Below are positions 59,662-64,000 of a DNA stretch of 64,000 nt, piece by piece. Each line of letters begins with the position of its first letter. The first letter of the stretch is position 1. The DNA lies in assembly GCF_030397665.1 (NCBI RefSeq), contig NZ_JAPUBT010000002.1, forward strand, positions 219,383 to 283,382, given 5' to 3'. This stretch comes from Janthinobacterium sp. SUN073 (GTDB taxonomy: Bacteria > Pseudomonadota > Gammaproteobacteria > Burkholderiales > Burkholderiaceae_D). The notes under the pieces are model-generated. The model searched no databases. It had not been told where the DNA came from and was given only the letters and a program-made list of their open reading frames with translations. Both the position numbers and the translations under genes were made by a program.

Positions 59662-61140
59662 TTGAATGGAATCGCCATCACCGCTCATACCTTACCACTG
59701 GACAATGCCTTTGCGGCCTTGCCGCCCGCGTTCTATACGCGGCTGATGCCCACGCCCTTGCCCGCGCCCTACTTCGTCGCCGCCAGCGCGCCGGCGGCAA
59801 GCCTGATCGGCCTCGATGCCGCGCGCCTGGCGCAAGCCGATTATGTGGAGCTGCTGATCGGCAATACCGTCGCCGAGCGCTCGCTGCCCCTGTCGGCCGT
59901 GTATTCGGGCCACCAGTTCGGCGTCTGGGCCGGCCAGCTGGGCGATGGGCGCGCCATCCTGCTGGGCGATATCGCCACCGAACACGGCCCGATGGAGCTG
60001 CAGCTGAAAGGCGCCGGCGCCACGCCGTATTCGCGCATGGGCGACGGACGCGCCGTGCTGCGCTCGTCCATCCGCGAATTCCTGTGCTCGGAAGCCATGG
60101 CCGCGCTGGGCATTCCCACCTCGCGCGCGCTGTCCATCATGGGTTCGCAGCAAGGCATCATGCGCGAAACGGTGGAAACGGCGGCTGTCGTCACGCGCAT
60201 GGCGCACAGTTTCGTGCGCTTCGGCTCCTTCGAGCACTGGTTTTACCGCAAGAAGCCGGACGAGTTGAAAATCCTCGCCGATTACGTCATCGACGGCTTT
60301 TATCCCCATTTGCGCGCCGCATCAAATCCGTATCAAGCCTTGCTGGCCGAGGTGTGCGTGCGCACGGCGCACATGATCGCGCAATGGCAAGCCGTGGGCT
60401 TCATGCATGGCGTGATGAACACGGACAATATGTCGATCCTGGGCCTGACGCTCGATTACGGCCCGTTCGGCTTCATGGAAGCGTTCGATACCGAGCACAT
60501 CTGCAACCATACGGACCAGCAGGGCCGCTATTCCTACGCCAATCAGCCACAAGTGGGCCACTGGAATTGCTATGCGCTGGGCCAGGCGCTGCTGCCGCTG
60601 ATCGGCGAAGTGGAACTGGCGCAGGCGGCGCTGGACAGCTACCAACCCGCCTTTGCGGAGAAGATGAATGCCTTGCTGCGCGCCAAGCTGGGCTTGCAGA
60701 CGAGCCAGGACGACGATACGGCGCTGTTCGACAGCATGTTTGCGCTGATGCAAGCCAATCACGTGGATTTCACCAACTTCTTCCGCGCCCTGGCGACACT
60801 GCAGGTGGCCGCCCCCGAGCACGACACGGCGCTGCGCGACCTGTTCATCGACCGCCCCGCCTTCGATGCCTGGGCCGTCACGTACCGCGCGCGCCTGTTG
60901 CAAGAGCATAGCGTCGATGCCGAACGGCAAGCGGCCATGAACGGCGTCAACCCGAAATACGTGCTGCGCAACTACCTGGCGCAAGTGGCCATCGAAAAAG
61001 CCCAGCAGCAGGACTACACGGAAGTGGCGAAATTGCTGGAAATATTGCAAAAGCCATTTGACGAACAGCCCGAACACCAGCACTATGCGGCCCTGCCGCC
61101 CGACTGGGCCAGCCACCTTGAAGTCAGTTGCTCATCCTGA
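59662..61140 (+). CDS. selO: SelO family protein adenylyltransferase (YdiU)
   Basis: A pseudokinase-fold enzyme that AMPylates proteins in redox homeostasis. [11 protein letters not shown], the [20 protein letters not shown] segment, [19 protein letters not shown] and [14 protein letters not shown] are intact. The C-terminus ends in Cys-Ser-Ser; this Cys occupies the position of selenocysteine in animal SelO and of the redox Cys in E. coli YdiU. The start is uncertain: a TTG at 59662 gives 492 residues, close to the family length, while an ATG at 59578 adds 28 atypical residues upstream of a -10-like element. msrB follows by 9 bases. Confidence 0.88.
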   Translation: MNGIAITAHTLPLDNAFAALPPAFYTRLMPTPLPAPYFVAASAPAASLIGLDAARLAQADYVELLIGNTVAERSLPLSAVYSGHQFGVWAGQLGDGRAILLGDIATEHGPMELQLKGAGATPYSRMGDGRAVLRSSIREFLCSEAMAALGIPTSRALSIMGSQQGIMRETVETAAVVTRMAHSFVRFGSFEHWFYRKKPDELKILADYVIDGFYPHLRAASNPYQALLAEVCVRTAHMIAQWQAVGFMHGVMNTDNMSILGLTLDYGPFGFMEAFDTEHICNHTDQQGRYSYANQPQVGHWNCYALGQALLPLIGEVELAQAALDSYQPAFAEKMNALLRAKLGLQTSQDDDTALFDSMFALMQANHVDFTNFFRALATLQVAAPEHDTALRDLFIDRPAFDAWAVTYRARLLQEHSVDAERQAAMNGVNPKYVLRNYLAQVAIEKAQQQDYTEVAKLLEILQKPFDEQPEHQHYAALPPDWASHLEVSCSS

Positions 61141-61149
61141 GGTACTACC

Positions 61150-61551
61150 ATGACCACGAATAAAGTCAAGAAAACCGACGCCGAATGGCGCGCCATGCTC
61201 GATTCCATGCAATACGAAGTCACGCGCCATGCGGCCACGGAACGGGCCTTCACGGGCAAGTTCTGGGACCACCATGCACATGGCATCTACACCTGCGTCT
61301 GCTGCAACACGCCCTTATTTGCCTCGGACACGAAGTTCGATTCCGGCTGCGGCTGGCCCAGCTATTTCCAGGCCCTGGACCCGGAGAATGTGACGGAGAT
61401 TGTCGACCGTACCCACGGCATGCTGCGCACGGAAATCGTCTGCGCCGTCTGCGACGCCCACCTGGGCCACGTCTTCCCGGACGGCCCGCCGCCGACCGGC
61501 TTGCGCTATTGCATCAACTCGGCATCGTTGCGCTTCGATCCGCAGCCTTGA
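61150..61551 (+). CDS. msrB: Peptide-methionine (R)-S-oxide reductase
   Basis: A 133-residue MsrB. Two Cys pairs (CVCC and CAVC) bind structural zinc, [11 protein letters not shown] and [11 protein letters not shown] carry the fold signature and the catalytic Cys. It repairs methionine-R-sulfoxide with thioredoxin. Transcribed with selO, another redox-related enzyme; the pairing suggests an oxidative-stress unit. Confidence 0.96.
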   Translation: MTTNKVKKTDAEWRAMLDSMQYEVTRHAATERAFTGKFWDHHAHGIYTCVCCNTPLFASDTKFDSGCGWPSYFQALDPENVTEIVDRTHGMLRTEIVCAVCDAHLGHVFPDGPPPTGLRYCINSASLRFDPQP

Positions 61552-61635
61552 GACGCCAGTATGGCCTGGGAGCGCCACGGTTGCTCCTAAGCCATTCCTA
61601 AGATGATTTTAATAAGACCAGTGTAAAGTCTCGCC

Positions 61636-62265
61636 ATGAAATTTCTATTCGACCTATTCCCCCTGATCGCCTTCTTCGCCGCCTTCAAACTGGGCGGCAT
61701 GTATGAAGCGGCCACGCACGATTTCGTGCAGCAATATTTGTCCGGCTTCGTGTCTGGCGGCCTGATCAAGGCTGACCAGGCGCCATGGATACTCGCCACC
61801 CTCGTCGGCATCGTCGCCACCGCCTGCCAGGTCAGCTATCTGCTGCTGCGCGGGCGCAAGGTGGACGGCATGCTGTGGCTGTCGCTGTTCATCTTTGTCG
61901 TGTTCGGCGGCGCCAGCATTTATCTGCATGACGATTTCTTCCTGAAATGGAAGCCGACCCTGATCTACTGGCTGTCCGGCCTGGCCCTGCTGATCGCCCA
62001 TGTGGGCTTCAAGAAAAACCTGATCCGCAAGACCATGGAAGCGCAAGTGCAATTGCCTGATGCCGTCTGGAACCAGTTGCTGGCGGCATGGATCATTTTC
62101 TTTGGCGCCATCGGCGCGCTCAATTTGTTCGTCGCCTTCGTGCTGTACAAGGGCGACATGGCCGCCTGGGTCAGTTTTAAAGCGTTTGGCGCGACGGGCA
62201 TCTTCTTTGCCTTCATCGTGGCGCAAACCCTGTTCCTCGCCAAACATATCAAGGAAGACGCATGA
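61636..62265 (+). CDS. yciB: Septation/intermembrane protein YciB
   Basis: A 209-residue inner-membrane protein with five or six helices, beginning MKFLFDLFPLIAFFAAFKLG and including KWKPTLIYWLSGLALLIAHVGFKKNLI and WNQLLAAWIIFFGAIGALNLFVA. This is the YciB/IspZ family, linked to septation and envelope maintenance. Slightly longer than the 179-residue E. coli protein. Its end overlaps bolA by 4 bases. Confidence 0.93.
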   Translation: MKFLFDLFPLIAFFAAFKLGGMYEAATHDFVQQYLSGFVSGGLIKADQAPWILATLVGIVATACQVSYLLLRGRKVDGMLWLSLFIFVVFGGASIYLHDDFFLKWKPTLIYWLSGLALLIAHVGFKKNLIRKTMEAQVQLPDAVWNQLLAAWIIFFGAIGALNLFVAFVLYKGDMAAWVSFKAFGATGIFFAFIVAQTLFLAKHIKEDA

Positions 62266-62564
62266 TGAATACCACCACCGAGAATACTTCGCCGGAGACG
62301 CGCATGCAGCGCATTCGTACCCGCCTGGAAACGGCACTTTCACCTCTGGAATGCGTGCTGGAAGACGACTCGGCGCGCCACCGGGGCCATGCGGGCGCCG
62401 CCTCGGGCGGAGGTCATTACAATCTACGCATTATTTCTAGTCAATTTGAGGGGCTCAGGCTCGTCATGCGCCATCGACTGGTGTATGATTCCGTGCACGA
62501 TATGATGCATAATGAGATACATGCATTGGCGATTGTGGCCCTGGCGCCGTCCGAAGTAGTGTAA
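62262..62564 (+). CDS. bolA: BolA family protein
   Basis: A 100-residue BolA-like protein: RMQRIRTRLETALSPLECVLEDDSARHRGH, then GGGHYNLRIISSQFEGLRLVMRHRLVY and HNEIHALAIVALAP, the class II KH-like fold with a conserved His. BolA proteins pair with monothiol glutaredoxins in iron-sulfur trafficking and affect morphology under stress. ATG overlaps the yciB stop (ATGATGA). Followed by ppiC genes. Confidence 0.92.
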   Translation: MMNTTTENTSPETRMQRIRTRLETALSPLECVLEDDSARHRGHAGAASGGGHYNLRIISSQFEGLRLVMRHRLVYDSVHDMMHNEIHALAIVALAPSEVV

Positions 62565-62648
62565 GGATGGCGTTTTGGTGTACCCGAGCCATGTTATCAA
62601 TTTCTTTCCATGCGTTTTTTACGAAACTTTCCCTAACAGGATTTAATA

Positions 62649-63428
62649 ATGACTTTTAAGCCAGCCCGCTTGCTGATCGCACTACTCGCCGTTGTCGCGG
62701 TACCTGTTTTTGCGCAAAATATTGCCGTTGTTAATGGCAAGCCTATCCCATCGTCGCGCGTTGATGCAGTCGTCAAGCAAGTCGTCGCCCAAGGCCAGCA
62801 ACCGGATTCGCCGCAATTGCGCGAAATGATCAAGAAGGACTTGATCGGCCGTGAAGTGCTGATGCAAGAAGCGGAAAACAAAGGTTTCGGTAAAGATGCA
62901 GCCGTCAAGCAGCAAATCGAGAACGCACGGCAAGCCATCGTCATCAACGCCCTGGTCGGCGACTACCTGAAAAAGAACCCCGTCAACGACGCTGAAATCA
63001 AGGCCGAATACGACAAGTTCGTAGCCCAGACGGGCGACAAGGAATACCACGTGCGCCACATCCTGGTGGCCACCGAAGCGGAAGCGAAAGACATCATCGC
63101 CAAGGTGAAAGGCGGCGCCAAGTTCGAGGACCTGGCCAAGCAATCGAAAGATGCCGGTTCGGCCGACAATGGCGGCGACCTGGACTGGGCAGCCCCATCG
63201 TCCTTCCCGAAAGTGTTCTCCGACGCCTTCGTGAAGCTGCAAAAAGGCCAAGTCACCGACACCCCGGTGCAAACGCCTAACGGCTTCCACGTGATCAAGC
63301 TGGACGACACCCGCGCGGCCAAGCTGCCGACCCTGGAAGAAGTCAAGCCACAGATCGCCGAGGCGCTGCAACAAAAGAAACTGCAAGCGTATCAGGAAGA
63401 AATGATCAAAAAAGCGAAAGTTCAGTAA
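62649..63428 (+). CDS. Periplasmic parvulin-type peptidylprolyl isomerase, copy 1
   Basis: A 259-residue PpiC/SurA-like chaperone. A signal peptide (LLIALLAVVAVPVFA) is followed by a SurA-N-type helical region and a parvulin domain at about 132-222 with YHVRHILVATEAEAKDI, KDAGSADNGGDLDW and GFHVIKLDDTR. It assists folding of outer-membrane proteins. The gene is followed after 111 bases by a close duplicate. Confidence 0.93.
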   Translation: MTFKPARLLIALLAVVAVPVFAQNIAVVNGKPIPSSRVDAVVKQVVAQGQQPDSPQLREMIKKDLIGREVLMQEAENKGFGKDAAVKQQIENARQAIVINALVGDYLKKNPVNDAEIKAEYDKFVAQTGDKEYHVRHILVATEAEAKDIIAKVKGGAKFEDLAKQSKDAGSADNGGDLDWAAPSSFPKVFSDAFVKLQKGQVTDTPVQTPNGFHVIKLDDTRAAKLPTLEEVKPQIAEALQQKKLQAYQEEMIKKAKVQ

Positions 63429-63440
63429 GAACTGACCTCC

Positions 63441-63462
63441 CCGGCGCCCTTTTCGGCGCCGG
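63441..63462 (+). terminator. GC-rich hairpin between the two ppiC genes
   Basis: CCGGCGCC (63441-63448), loop CTTTTC, GGCGCCGG (63455-63462), 12 bases after the stop. Perfect 8-bp stem without a T run; may attenuate readthrough into the second copy. Confidence 0.55.
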
Positions 63463-63539
63463 TCGTGTATTCTGCGCCTGAATGCGCACTGCGCGACAGT
63501 CGCGCGTATCGATTTTTAGTATATTTATTAGGAATAAAC

Positions 63540-64000
63540 ATGATTTTGAAGCCAGCCCGCCTGATCTTAGCCCTGGTCGCCGTCGTCGCGATCCCTGCAT
63601 TCGCGCAAAACGTCGCCACCGTGAATGGCAAGGCCATCCCATCGTCGCGCGTTGACCAGGTCGTCAAGCAAGTCGTCGCCCAAGGCAAGCAAGCCGATTC
63701 GCCGCAATTGCGCGAAGCCATCAAGAAAGACCTGATCGGCCGTGAAGTGCTGATCCAGGAAGCCGACAAGCAAGGCTACGGCACGCGTGCGGAAGTCAAG
63801 TCGCAGATCGACAATGCCCGTCAAAGCATCATCATCAACGCCCTGCTGGCCGACTACGTCAAGAAGAACCCTGTCAAGGACGCTGAAATCAAGGCCGAGT
63901 ACGACAAGTTCAAGGCACAGGCGGGCGACAAGGAATACCATGCACGCCACATCCTGGTGGCCACCGAAGCGGAAGCGAAAGACATCATCGCCAAGCTGAA
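63540..64000 (+). CDS. Parvulin-type peptidylprolyl isomerase, copy 2 (cut by window edge)
   Basis: The first ~153 codons of a second PpiC-like protein. It starts MILKPARLILALVAVVAIP and matches copy 1 almost residue by residue: VNGKAIPSSRVDQVVKQVVA, LREAIKKDLIGREVLIQEA and RHILVATEAEAKDIIAK. It is a tandem duplication. The ATG at 63540 has AGGAAT upstream. The parvulin domain continues beyond the window. Confidence 0.92.
   Translation, partial: MILKPARLILALVAVVAIPAFAQNVATVNGKAIPSSRVDQVVKQVVAQGKQADSPQLREAIKKDLIGREVLIQEADKQGYGTRAEVKSQIDNARQSIIINALLADYVKKNPVKDAEIKAEYDKFKAQAGDKEYHARHILVATEAEAKDIIAKL

Overview
The window is about 64 kb of high-GC chromosome that looks betaproteobacterial, most likely Oxalobacteraceae of the Janthinobacterium/Massilia type. 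That call rests on gene order (mltG-tmk-holB-tatD; selO-msrB-yciB-bolA-ppiC; cyoABCD-SURF1-RegB-like kinase), on protein style and on base composition. No database search was possible, so the genus is an inference.

Layout. (1) 1-7270: a cytochrome bo3 quinol oxidase operon (cyoABCD) on the minus strand, followed by SURF1 and the start of a RegB/PrrB-like redox kinase; divergent from it is an MHS-family transporter, then a small heat-shock protein behind an FNR/ANR-like site. (2) 7546-19273: a signalling block of four sensor kinases, three of them multidomain hybrids, and a CheR-type methyltransferase. Two paralogous hybrid kinases meet tail to tail with 3 bp between their stops. (3) 19324-20735: two exported proteins. 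(4) 20736-25950: a lower-GC accessory island of seven small same-strand genes. Each is followed by a copy, or half copy, of an imperfect palindromic repeat with core CGGCCAgAAGCGGAC. An IS1182-family element has split the last copy at its centre. This is the most unusual part of the window. (5) 25950-39833: housekeeping genes (SRPBCC protein, a second-locus EF-G, outer-membrane phospholipase A, SAM methyltransferase, ankyrin protein, TatD, beta-carbonic anhydrase, holB-tmk-mltG, YgfZ, DUF4936, NRDE). (6) 40045-47126: a LacI-regulated sugar operon with xylulokinase, transaldolase and a three-part ABC importer, preceded by a perfect 32-bp palindrome. (7) 47199-59448: GNAT, quinone-reductase-like oxidoreductase, Dabb protein, and a beta-oxidation set (thiolase, MHS transporter, hydratase/dehydrogenase fusion, acyl-CoA ligase) interrupted by a LysR regulator, small proteins and a lipoprotein alpha/beta hydrolase that has lost both the nucleophile and the histidine of its triad. 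(8) 59662-64000: selO, msrB, yciB, bolA and two tandem parvulin isomerase genes, the second cut by the window edge.

Regions 1, 5, 6 and 8 are compact operons with start-stop overlaps and good ribosome-binding sites. Region 4 differs in base composition, has genes of mostly unknown function and carries the repeats, which points to horizontal acquisition or cassette-like turnover. Three copies of a separate GGGGTC-type palindrome (39842, 47148, 48727) lie at gene ends and probably double as terminators. No tRNA, rRNA or CRISPR array was seen. No gap between genes clearly exceeds 300 bases; the widest, 28668-28967, is AT-rich promoter DNA between divergent fusA and pldA.
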